42,472 nt of DNA from an uncultured Rickettsiales bacterium (GTDB lineage Bacteria; Pseudomonadota; Alphaproteobacteria; Rickettsiales; UBA1997). The notes under the pieces were generated by a model. The model was not told where the DNA came from. It saw only the letters and a program-made list of their open reading frames with translations, and ran no database searches. How positions within the stretch are numbered: position 1 is the first letter of the stretch; every line of letters begins with the position of its first letter. Both the position numbers and the translations under genes were made by a program. The stretch spans positions 1-42,472 of the forward strand of contig CAJQHT010000010.1 in assembly GCA_905478245.1 (NCBI GenBank). The letters are read 5' to 3'. This document shows, piece after piece, positions 25,392 through 32,481 of this stretch.

Positions 25392-25840
25392 AATTTAATT
25401 CATTTATGGGTGAGGCGATAAAAGAAGCAAGGAAAGCTTTAGAATTTGATGAAGTTCCTGTTGGTGCTGTTATGGTTCATTCCAAAACCGGAGAAATAAT
25501 TGCCAGAGCTCATAATAGAAACATTTCAGATCAAGACCCTACTGCTCACAGTGAGGTTTTGGCAATAAGAGCAGCATGCAAGTCTCTCAATAGTCACAGG
25601 CTTGACGAATGTGATATCTATGTAACATTGGAGCCTTGCCCAATGTGTGCTAGTGTTATTTCTTTAGCTAGAATAAGAAGAGTTTATTATGGGGCAGAGG
25701 ATAAAAAATCGGGTGGAATAGATAATGGCCCTCAAATTTATAAGCAAAAATCCTGTCATCACAAGCCAGAGATTTATGGCGATATAGACTCTAAAGAATG
25801 CTCTAAAATCCTAAAAGATTTCTTTGCTAAAAAAAGATAA
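25388..25840 (+). CDS. tadA: tRNA adenosine(34) deaminase
   Basis: The 150-residue deaminase converts A34 to inosine in tRNA-Arg(ACG). The zinc and catalytic motifs are present: PTAHSEVLAIRAA, where HSE replaces the more common HAE, and EPCPMCASVI with both Cys ligands; ARIRRVYYGAEDKKSGG follows, as in TadA. Its ATGA start overlaps the hisC stop, so it ends a four-gene operon. Guanine or cytosine deaminases are related, but the tail after the Cys motif fits TadA best. Confidence 0.93.
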   Translation: MKFNSFMGEAIKEARKALEFDEVPVGAVMVHSKTGEIIARAHNRNISDQDPTAHSEVLAIRAACKSLNSHRLDECDIYVTLEPCPMCASVISLARIRRVYYGAEDKKSGGIDNGPQIYKQKSCHHKPEIYGDIDSKECSKILKDFFAKKR

Positions 25841-25945
25841 GAAGATAATTTAAGGTATATCGTTATTTATAGCGTATTAATAATATATATTATATTCCAA
25901 TCTGTCTCCAATATTATACAATTATCAAGCTGCTCCTATCTTGAC

Positions 25946-25990
25946 TCTAGGGGTTAGAGCTAGATCTAGAAAGGCTTCAGAAAATATAAT
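25946..25990 (+). pseudogene. Possible relic of a rhodanese gene fragment
   Basis: TAGGGGTTAGAGCTAGATCT followed by AGAAAGGCTT resembles the active-site stretch of the rhodanese gene at about 26491-26515 (TAGGGGTTAGATCTAGAGAAGC), apart from a 6-base insertion. Flanking similarity is weak and the stretch is partly self-complementary, so chance is possible. The 372-bp gap 25841-26212 holds no gene otherwise. Confidence 0.3.
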
Positions 25991-26111
25991 ATTACAAAGT
26001 CAGCAATACAAACCACCCTCATATGTCAAGAAATTTATTTGCAAAAAATATAAATAAAATGCTTTACAAACAAATTAAAATCATTGAAAATGTTATTAAA
26101 AAATAACCATG

Positions 26112-26160
26112 TCAAATTTCGTTCTTTGAAGCAAATAATATAACGAAATATTTTTGATAT
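26112..26160 (+). repeat. Degraded left half of a palindromic element
   Basis: TCAAATTTCGTTCTTTGAAG, then AATAATATAACGAAATATTT follows the type B left half (CCAAATCCCATTCTTTAATG, then ATGATATAACAAAATATTTT) with several changes. Confidence 0.6.
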
Positions 26161-26212
26161 ATTTATATAACAGTTTCAAAAAACAAAAAATCTTAAGTTA
26201 GATATTATATTT

Positions 26213-26647
26213 ATGAATTTAGAAGAAATTACTCCATTGCAAAGTTATAATATACTAAAAAACAATAAGAGCTCAGCTTTAATTGATGTTAGAACTGATA
26301 TGGAGATTTCTGCTTACGGAATAGCTGATCTAGCCTCTATAGACAAGGAATCAATATTATTATCGTGGAGGAATCAGCCTGATATGGCAATTGATAGTAA
26401 TTTTTCTGCCAAACTATCTTCAATATTACAAGATAAATTTCCTAACATTCCCCATGAAGATATTGAGCTATTATTTATTTGCAGCTTAGGGGTTAGATCT
26501 AGAGAAGCTGCCACCTTATTTGCAGAGGAAGATAGCTATAAATGTTACAATATTCTGGAAGGATTTGAGGGTAAGGCTGATTCAGATGGAAGCAGGTCAA
26601 ATATCAATGGCTGGAAATGCACTTTGCCATGGAGGAATTTATCATGA
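26213..26647 (+). CDS. Rhodanese-domain protein
   Basis: The 144-residue single-domain rhodanese has ALIDVRTDMEISAYGIADLA near the N terminus (the substrate-entry DVR motif, about 24-27) and the active-site Cys in FICSLGVRSREAATLF (about 89-104). The loop sequence CSLGVRS is close to the CxxGxRS form used by sulfurtransferases, and the spacing suggests an active enzyme. The C-terminal NGWKCTLPW resembles other small alphaproteobacterial rhodaneses. Its stop codon overlaps the dnaA start (ATGA), so it is translationally coupled to the replication initiator. The sulphur acceptor is unknown. Confidence 0.85.
   Translation: MNLEEITPLQSYNILKNNKSSALIDVRTDMEISAYGIADLASIDKESILLSWRNQPDMAIDSNFSAKLSSILQDKFPNIPHEDIELLFICSLGVRSREAATLFAEEDSYKCYNILEGFEGKADSDGSRSNINGWKCTLPWRNLS
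26632..26636 (+). promoter_or_regulatory. Strong ribosome binding site that sets the dnaA start
   Basis: GGAGG sits 7 bases before the ATG at 26644. Most genes in this window lack a clear Shine-Dalgarno sequence, so this supports the inner start over an in-frame ATG at 26617 within the rhodanese gene. Confidence 0.7.
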
Positions 26648-28140
26648 TGCCAAAAATGACAATAGCAGATTTTCCAAAAAGCAGCTTGCCAGAGATTGAT
26701 TTACCAAAGAGCATGGCTGAGGTGGATAATAATTCATTAAAATCAGATATTTGGAAAGAAGTTGGTGGTGATATAGAAAAAGCTTTTGGTAGCGAGACTT
26801 ATAAAAAATGGTTCGCAAAAATTGATTTATATTCGCATGACGAGCATGAGGTCGTAATGTCTGCGCCTTCTAAGTTTCTTCGTGATTGGATCAAAAAAGA
26901 ATATTTAAATAAAGAATTCAAGAATCATAAAAATATTAAACAAGTCTGGCTTGAGAAAATACCAACCTTAAAGAAAATCTCTTTAATATTCATTGATGCC
27001 AAAAAAGAACTAAATAATAAAGCTAAATTAAATAAGAATGACGATAATAGTCAAAATGATAACGTTCTAAGTATATCAAAGCATGATAATGTTTTTTCTT
27101 TTGGTATTGAGCTTAATCCAAAATTTACATTTGACAATTTTATAGTTGGCTCTTGCAATAAATTAGCTTGTGGCATTTCAAGGGTAATAGCAAAAATAGA
27201 TGAATCTATATTTTCTGAGCAAGAAATTAATCCATTATTCTTATATGGCGGCGTAGGTCTAGGAAAAACCCACTTAGCTCAAGCTATAGCTTGGCATATA
27301 AAAGAAAATGATAAAAAAAGCAGAGTCGTCTATATTTCGGCTGAAAGATTTATGCATCAATTTGTAAAATCACTCAGAAGTAAAGATATAATGTCTTTCA
27401 AGGAGCAATTTAGACTGATAGATATTTTAATAATTGATGATTTACAGTTTATTTCAGGCAAGGATGGTACTCAGGAAGAGCTTTTAAATACTCTAAGCAG
27501 CCTAATTGAGAGCAATAAAAAAATAATTCTAGTTTGCGACAAATCTCCAGGAGATTTAAATGACATAAGTTCAAAATTAAAATCAAAAATCGCCAGCGGC
27601 TTTATTGCAGATTTTAAATGTCCAGATTACGATACCAGATTAAAAATCTTAGAATCAAAAGTTAAAAGTTTTGACTTTGCCATACCTCAAGAAGTATTAA
27701 AATTATTGGCAAATAAAGTTAATTCCAACATTCGTGATCTTGAAGGGGCTTTAAAGAAAATAACAGCAAACCATTTATTTACCGGTGAAGAAATTAATTT
27801 AAAAAATACCAAAGAATTACTAAAAGACCTATTTAGAACAAACCATAATGAGGCCACTATAGAGAAAATTCAAAAAGTTACCGCCAATCATTTCGAGGTT
27901 AAGCTTTCTGACCTAAAATCATCTAACCGGTTAAGGCAATTTGCCCGACCGAGACAAATAGCCATGTATCTAGCTAAAAACCTTACCGATAAAAATTTAC
28001 CAGAAATTGGCAGGGAATTTGGCGGAAAAAGTCACGCTACAGTTATTCATGCTATCAAAAAAACCGCAGAATTAATAGAGACTAATCCAAAATTAGCCAT
28101 AAGCTTGAAGAATCTTGAAGAAAAAATTAAAAATAATTAG
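26644..28140 (+). CDS. dnaA: Chromosomal replication initiator DnaA
   Basis: The protein is about 498 residues. Domain I (about 35-110) has WKEVGGDIEKAFGSETYKKW; a variable Asn/Asp-rich linker follows (about 120-150); the AAA+ domain has KFTFDNFIVGSCNKLA, Walker A LYGGVGLGKTHLA (about 202-214), Walker B ILIIDDLQFISGK, and a sensor 2 region; domain IV ends with SSNRLRQFARPRQIAMYLAK, then LPEIGREFGGKSHATVIHAI, the DnaA-box binding signature. The start at 26644 overlaps the rhodanese stop and has a GGAGG site. Residues 1-35 (several Pro/Lys and KSMAEVDN) precede domain I and are unusual in length. No cluster of DnaA boxes was recognised on either side, so the origin need not be here. Confidence 0.97.
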   Translation: MMPKMTIADFPKSSLPEIDLPKSMAEVDNNSLKSDIWKEVGGDIEKAFGSETYKKWFAKIDLYSHDEHEVVMSAPSKFLRDWIKKEYLNKEFKNHKNIKQVWLEKIPTLKKISLIFIDAKKELNNKAKLNKNDDNSQNDNVLSISKHDNVFSFGIELNPKFTFDNFIVGSCNKLACGISRVIAKIDESIFSEQEINPLFLYGGVGLGKTHLAQAIAWHIKENDKKSRVVYISAERFMHQFVKSLRSKDIMSFKEQFRLIDILIIDDLQFISGKDGTQEELLNTLSSLIESNKKIILVCDKSPGDLNDISSKLKSKIASGFIADFKCPDYDTRLKILESKVKSFDFAIPQEVLKLLANKVNSNIRDLEGALKKITANHLFTGEEINLKNTKELLKDLFRTNHNEATIEKIQKVTANHFEVKLSDLKSSNRLRQFARPRQIAMYLAKNLTDKNLPEIGREFGGKSHATVIHAIKKTAELIETNPKLAISLKNLEEKIKNN

Positions 28141-28221
28141 CGATAATTATTAATTCTTATTGACAAATTAACAGTTCTTTCCTAAAACTTATTTTTTAGC
28201 TTAATTAAATCTTGCCCTTTT

Positions 28222-28506
28222 ATGTTGAAGAGAGTTATTTTGACATTATTATTTGCAATATTTTTATCTGCCCAGATGTTCTCCGCCATTCATTCATCGG
28301 AGCATTCTTTAGATAAGAGTAACGAGCATTCTCAGCTTTGTAAGATTTGCTTAAAATCTGATAATCACCAGATATCTTTTGTGGAGTCTGTAAGTAGTAG
28401 TATTGATGGGTTTATTTTTAATATAGACCTTCATATTGATGATCTATCTTCATCTAGATTTTTAAATTTTCCAAACATAAGGGGTCCACCCGGTCATTTC
28501 TCCTAA
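28222..28506 (+). CDS. Small exported His/Cys protein of the metal-uptake cluster
   Basis: The 94-residue protein has a signal-peptide-like N terminus (LKRVILTLLFAIFLSAQMFS) followed by a His/Cys region SAIHSSEHSLDKSNEHS, then LCKICLKSDNH, and ends with NIRGPPGHFS. The CxxC pair and several His could bind metal. Small proteins of this shape with a C-terminal R(A/G)PP motif are found next to metal-uptake genes in other proteobacteria; I offer that as recollection of a family type, not as a database match. It is the first gene of the cluster, with a 154-bp repeat-bearing gap before the barrel gene. A possible promoter (TTGACA at 28160, weak -10 TAAAAC) precedes it. Confidence 0.65.
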   Translation: MLKRVILTLLFAIFLSAQMFSAIHSSEHSLDKSNEHSQLCKICLKSDNHQISFVESVSSSIDGFIFNIDLHIDDLSSSRFLNFPNIRGPPGHFS

Positions 28507-28517
28507 AAAGACTTATT

Positions 28518-28611
28518 ATACCAATTCCTACCTTTAATGAATGGTATAGCTAAATAATTTTTGGCAGAAAATAAACAGTATAAATATAGCGCTGTATATG
28601 AATTTTGGTAT
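28518..28611 (+). repeat. Palindromic element between metal-cluster genes
   Basis: A 94-bp element: left end ATACCAATTCCTACC, TTTAATGAATGGTAT, right end GAATTTTGGTAT. The interior is shorter than in type B and includes TATAGCGCTGTATA, another palindrome. It lies inside an apparent operon, so it might separate the small protein from the downstream genes. Confidence 0.65.
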
Positions 28612-28660
28612 TACCAAAAGATGGCACAATAACATTACTTAAAAAACAATTAAATTAATT

Positions 28661-29989
28661 ATGATAAAAAAAACAAATATTGCCGTTATGGCAGGCCTAT
28701 GCTTCTTGGTGAGTCAGCCTTTATTTGCAGGTGTAAATAAAGATATTAATTCTCTAAAAAAAGAAGTTAAAACTATACAGAGAGTTTATGAGAAAAGAAT
28801 TTCTGAATTAGAGGATCGTTTAAATAGCGACCAGATTATTTCAGAAAATGCTCAATCTTATAATTCTTCTCGTAAGATTTATGGCAATAAATTTAATCCT
28901 TCAATTGGGGTTATTTTAAATGGTCAATATAATAATTTTTCAGCTGCTGAATCTGAGATTGCAGGATTTGCAATAGGAGAAGAGGGAGATAGAGGCAGTA
29001 ATGGCTTTTCAATCGGTGAATCTGAGCTGAATTTCTCATCTAATATTGATGATAAGTTCTTTGGTAGCTTAACAGCGGCAATAGTCAATGAGGATGGTGC
29101 CAAGATTGAGCTAGAGGAAGCTTTTATAAGTACCAGACCAGAATTAGGTCTACCAACTGGAATGCAGCTAAAATTTGGTAGAGCCTTTTGGAAGTTGGGT
29201 TATCTTAATGAGAAGCACTCGCATAGCGATGATTTTTCAGACAGACCTTTGCCTTATAGAGTTTTTCTTAACAAATCATTTAATGATGATGGTGCGCAAT
29301 TATCTTATATATTGCCAACTGATTTTTACTTTGAAATAGGCGGAGGAGCTTTTAGAGGTGAAGATTTCCCTTATGGTGGAGGTGAAGAAAATAGTAATCA
29401 TTCTTTATATTTTAGGACTGGTGGCGATATCACTCAGAATCAAAATTGGAGAATTGGTGGCTATGTTCTATCGGGAGAGGCTAAGCAAAGAATTGTTGGC
29501 GAAGAGGCTTCTGAAGAAATTGCTTTCTTAGGGGAGTCGGATCTTTATATAGCTGATTTAAGATATAATTTTGCTCCAACTGGCAATGCTAAAAATCAAG
29601 AAATAACATTGCAGGGCGAGTATTTTTATCGTCAAGAGAGGGGAGCTTATAATGATGCCAATATTTCATCTGGTGATATTGATGTTGATAATGATTCGTC
29701 TGGTTTCTATTTCCAATCTGTATATAAATTCTCTCCTCAATATAGGGTTGGTTTAAGATATAGTAAGCTACAAGGTGCCGATGTACCATCAAGTCTTGAT
29801 GATAGTATCTTGAATGCTGCAGATCATGATCCGGTGAGTTATAGTGCGATGATAGATTGGACAAATAGTGAGTTCAGTCGTATTCGTTTGCAATATAGTA
29901 AAGAAGAATTATCAAAAGATAATATTGATAATCAAATTACTTTGCAATATATAGTAAGTTTAGGAGCTCATAGTGCTCACTCATACTAA
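28661..29989 (+). CDS. Outer membrane beta-barrel (porin-like) protein of metal cluster
   Basis: The 442-residue protein has a signal peptide (cleavage near PLFAG, residue 24), a short coiled coil (about 26-60: INSLKKEVKTIQRVYEKRIS) and a long alternating barrel region with many aromatic-ended strands. The barrel has surface-loop-like Asp/Glu and Gly stretches (EEGDRGSNGFS, GEDFPYGGGEEN), and the C terminus is VSLGAHSAHSY, with two His. A porin or a metal-facilitating barrel is likely; it has no TonB plug domain. It lies 17 bp before the binding-protein gene, so I infer that it feeds that transporter. It is not a known named porin to me. Confidence 0.75.
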   Translation: MIKKTNIAVMAGLCFLVSQPLFAGVNKDINSLKKEVKTIQRVYEKRISELEDRLNSDQIISENAQSYNSSRKIYGNKFNPSIGVILNGQYNNFSAAESEIAGFAIGEEGDRGSNGFSIGESELNFSSNIDDKFFGSLTAAIVNEDGAKIELEEAFISTRPELGLPTGMQLKFGRAFWKLGYLNEKHSHSDDFSDRPLPYRVFLNKSFNDDGAQLSYILPTDFYFEIGGGAFRGEDFPYGGGEENSNHSLYFRTGGDITQNQNWRIGGYVLSGEAKQRIVGEEASEEIAFLGESDLYIADLRYNFAPTGNAKNQEITLQGEYFYRQERGAYNDANISSGDIDVDNDSSGFYFQSVYKFSPQYRVGLRYSKLQGADVPSSLDDSILNAADHDPVSYSAMIDWTNSEFSRIRLQYSKEELSKDNIDNQITLQYIVSLGAHSAHSY

Positions 29990-30006
29990 TTTTAAAATAT
30001 TAAATA

Positions 30007-30903
30007 ATGTTAAAATTTAGAATAATATTATTATCTATTTTTCTAGCATTTCCTGTTAGCTCACAGGCAAAGATTAATATTTTTGCCTGTGAGCCAGAGT
30101 GGAAATCTTTGGCTCAGGAAATTGGAAAAGATAAGGTTGAAGCTTTTTCTGCCATAAGCGCTACGCAGGATCCTCATTATATAAGGGCAAAGCCTAGATT
30201 AGTTTCCAAAATAATCAAAGCTGATCTTTTGTTATGTTCAGGCGCTGATTTAGAGGTGGGGTGGCTTCCTTTATTAATAGAGAGGGGAAAAAAAGAGATT
30301 CAGATCGGTAATATTGGTCATTTAATGGCTTCTGATTTTGTTCAAACTATAGAAAAGCCAAGTCATATTGATCGTTCGCTAGGAGATATTCATGCTGATG
30401 GCAATCCTCATATTCACCTAAATCCCTATAATATTTTGTTAATTGCCAAAGAATTAACTAGTCGTTTAAAGTTAATTGATCCCAAGAATTCTGAGTTTTA
30501 TCAAGAGAATTATCAGGTTTTTATCAAAAAATGGAAATCTGCAATTAAGAAATGGGAATATAAAATTAAAAATCTAGGAGAAATTAACATTGTTAATAAC
30601 CATAAGAATTTTAGCTATTTATATGACTGGCTAAAAATAAAAAATGATATTACAATAGAGGTTCGCCCTGGTATAGCTCCTACTGCTAATCATTTAAAAA
30701 GCATCTTAGGCGATTTAAAGCAAAAACCTGCTGATTTTATTGTTCTTAGCCCTTATGATTCAGATAAATCGGCAAAGTGGCTTAGTAAAAAGGCTGATAT
30801 AAAAATATTAATTCTACCTTATACTGTTGGAGGTAATGATCATTCTGTAGATCTGTTTTCTTTGTTTGATAGTACTGTAAGTTTAATAATTAATAATATG
30901 TAA
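30007..30903 (+). CDS. Metal ABC transporter substrate-binding protein (second)
   Basis: The 298-residue protein has a signal peptide ending at SSQAK (about residue 21) and the cluster A-I fold. The metal ligands fit ZnuA-like proteins: DPHYIRAKP (His about 57), NPHIHLNP (about 131-138), NNHKNFSYL (about 200) and an acidic SPYD near 253. ACEPEWKSLAQEIGKDKVEA is the family N-terminal pattern. Compared with the znuA product, its first strand and ligand spacing differ, so the two are not recent duplicates. It overlaps the following permease gene by one base (TAATG). Confidence 0.88.
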   Translation: MLKFRIILLSIFLAFPVSSQAKINIFACEPEWKSLAQEIGKDKVEAFSAISATQDPHYIRAKPRLVSKIIKADLLLCSGADLEVGWLPLLIERGKKEIQIGNIGHLMASDFVQTIEKPSHIDRSLGDIHADGNPHIHLNPYNILLIAKELTSRLKLIDPKNSEFYQENYQVFIKKWKSAIKKWEYKIKNLGEINIVNNHKNFSYLYDWLKIKNDITIEVRPGIAPTANHLKSILGDLKQKPADFIVLSPYDSDKSAKWLSKKADIKILILPYTVGGNDHSVDLFSLFDSTVSLIINNM

Positions 30904-31643
30904 TGATAAATTTAGAGATGCTTGAATTAATCGCTCCTGCCTTAGTGGCTGGAGTTTTAATATCGCTAACACATGGCTTGCTTGGAAAGAAGGTTCTTGA
31001 GAAGGGAATTATATTTATTGATCTTGCCATTGCTCAAATAGCAGGTCTTGGCATGGTTATTGCCAATATATTTTTGCCAGATCACACATGTTTAAGTCAA
31101 TTAATTATTATTTTATTTGCCTTGAGCGCTTCTATTTTCTTTTACTATATAGAAAAAACTTTCCCAGATATTCAGGAGGCTATAATTGGCTGTAGTTTTA
31201 TTTTGGCAGCATCTTGCACTATTTTATTTTTATCAGGACATCCTCATTCTTCTGATAATATGATGCATTTGCTATCAGGTCAGATTCTATTTATAACATT
31301 TCAGGATATAATTTGGCATTCTGTAATATATTTAGCAATATTGTCGCTATGGTTCTTACAAAGAAGCGCAAGAGACAATATTGCTTTTTATATTATTTTT
31401 GCATTTGCTGTTGTTTCATCTGTTCAGCTGGTTGGAATTTATCTAGTTTTTGCCAGTTTAATATTGCCTGCTCTTGCCTCTAAAAACAAAAAGAATTCTT
31501 TATTGATATCTTGGACATATGGTATATTGTCAGTAGTTTTTGGATTGATTATGGCTGTTAATTTTGATTTACCTGCGGGTATCGCAATAGTAATAACATA
31601 TTTTATCCTTGGCCTTCTAATATTTTTATTAAGATTAAAATGA
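30903..31643 (+). CDS. Metal ABC transporter permease (second)
   Basis: The 246-residue ABC-3 family membrane protein has about eight helices. LISLTHGLLGKKVLEKGIIF and FIDLAIAQIAGLG (about 28-50) hold the position where ZnuB has GDSLGHS, and SSVQLVGIYLVFASLILPAL matches the conserved coupling segment near residue 175-195. It must pair with an ATPase, but none is encoded next to it; ZnuC at 13468-14184 is the only candidate in the window. It overlaps the binding protein and the DUF445 gene. Confidence 0.87.
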   Translation: MINLEMLELIAPALVAGVLISLTHGLLGKKVLEKGIIFIDLAIAQIAGLGMVIANIFLPDHTCLSQLIIILFALSASIFFYYIEKTFPDIQEAIIGCSFILAASCTILFLSGHPHSSDNMMHLLSGQILFITFQDIIWHSVIYLAILSLWFLQRSARDNIAFYIIFAFAVVSSVQLVGIYLVFASLILPALASKNKKNSLLISWTYGILSVVFGLIMAVNFDLPAGIAIVITYFILGLLIFLLRLK

Positions 31644-32347
31644 CAAAATTCAATTTCAGAAAAGCAATTAATAAAAGCCTGATAACAAATTGGGTGGCAT
31701 TGCTGCTTATATTGGCGGGATATTTATCTCCTCTTTATGGTGATATTATACTAATGACTGGTGTTTTTGCCTTATCTGGAGGGTTAACCAATTGGATAGC
31801 CATTCATATGCTATTTGAAAAAATACCTTTTCTTTATGGGTCGGGAATTATACCTAATCGCTTTGAAGATTTTAAAGTTGGCATTAAGGCTCTTATAATA
31901 GAAGAGTTTTTTAATAAAGAACATATCGATCAATTCTTTACCCAAAAAGGCAAGAATTTATCAGCTGATGCCATTAATAGTAAAATAGATTTCAATAAAA
32001 TATTTGAAGATTTGGTGGAGGCTATTATTGAATCCCCCATGGGCTCCATGCTTGGAATGCTAGGTGGAAAAGAGGCTCTAGCGCCATTAAAGGAACCAAT
32101 AATTAAAAAATTAAAGAACATCATTAATGAATTAGCTGAAAATAAGGGCGATAATTCAGAAAAAGATTTTATTCAGAATCTAATTCTAGAAATAGAGAAA
32201 ATAATTGATAATCGCCTTGCTGACCTAACTCCAAAGATGGTTAAAGAAATTATTCAAAAAATGATCCGAGAGCATCTAGGATGGCTGGTTATTTGGGGTG
32301 GTGTTTTTGGAGGTTTAATAGGGTTTATTTTTAGCTTCTTCCAATAA
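31640..32347 (+). CDS. DUF445 family membrane protein
   Basis: The 235-residue protein has an N-terminal pair of helices (about 15-55: NWVALLLILAGYL, ALSGGLTNWIAIHMLF), a soluble charged middle (GIIPNRFEDFKVGIKALI, about 70-90) and a C-terminal helix (LVIWGGVFGGLIGFIFSFF). This matches DUF445 proteins, whose function is unknown. The ATGA start overlaps the permease stop, so it belongs to the metal-uptake operon. A role in envelope organisation has been suggested for relatives, but I would not infer it here. Confidence 0.8.
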   Translation: MTKFNFRKAINKSLITNWVALLLILAGYLSPLYGDIILMTGVFALSGGLTNWIAIHMLFEKIPFLYGSGIIPNRFEDFKVGIKALIIEEFFNKEHIDQFFTQKGKNLSADAINSKIDFNKIFEDLVEAIIESPMGSMLGMLGGKEALAPLKEPIIKKLKNIINELAENKGDNSEKDFIQNLILEIEKIIDNRLADLTPKMVKEIIQKMIREHLGWLVIWGGVFGGLIGFIFSFFQ

Positions 32348-32410
32348 TTTTCGCTCAGGCTTTATTAAAGCCTCCTATGCTAAAAATATTAAATATAATT
32401 TTGATTATAG

Positions 32411-32439
32411 TGGACAAGGTGAAATAAATCTGATATAAT
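32411..32439 (+). promoter_or_regulatory. Promoter of the giant unknown gene
   Basis: TGGACA and TATAAT separated by exactly 17 bp, with an extended -10 TG, 43 bp upstream of the ATG at 32482. This is one of the best promoter matches in the window, so the gene is probably expressed strongly and on its own. Confidence 0.8.
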
Positions 32440-32481
32440 GGTAACAAGGGAGTTGGTTAGCATTATAAATATATTTCTATT

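Noticed and set aside
25841-26212. Replication origin next to dnaA
   Set aside because: One weak TTATACAA-like word occurs, but there is no cluster of TTATCCACA-type DnaA boxes. The region is AT-rich like everywhere else in the window.
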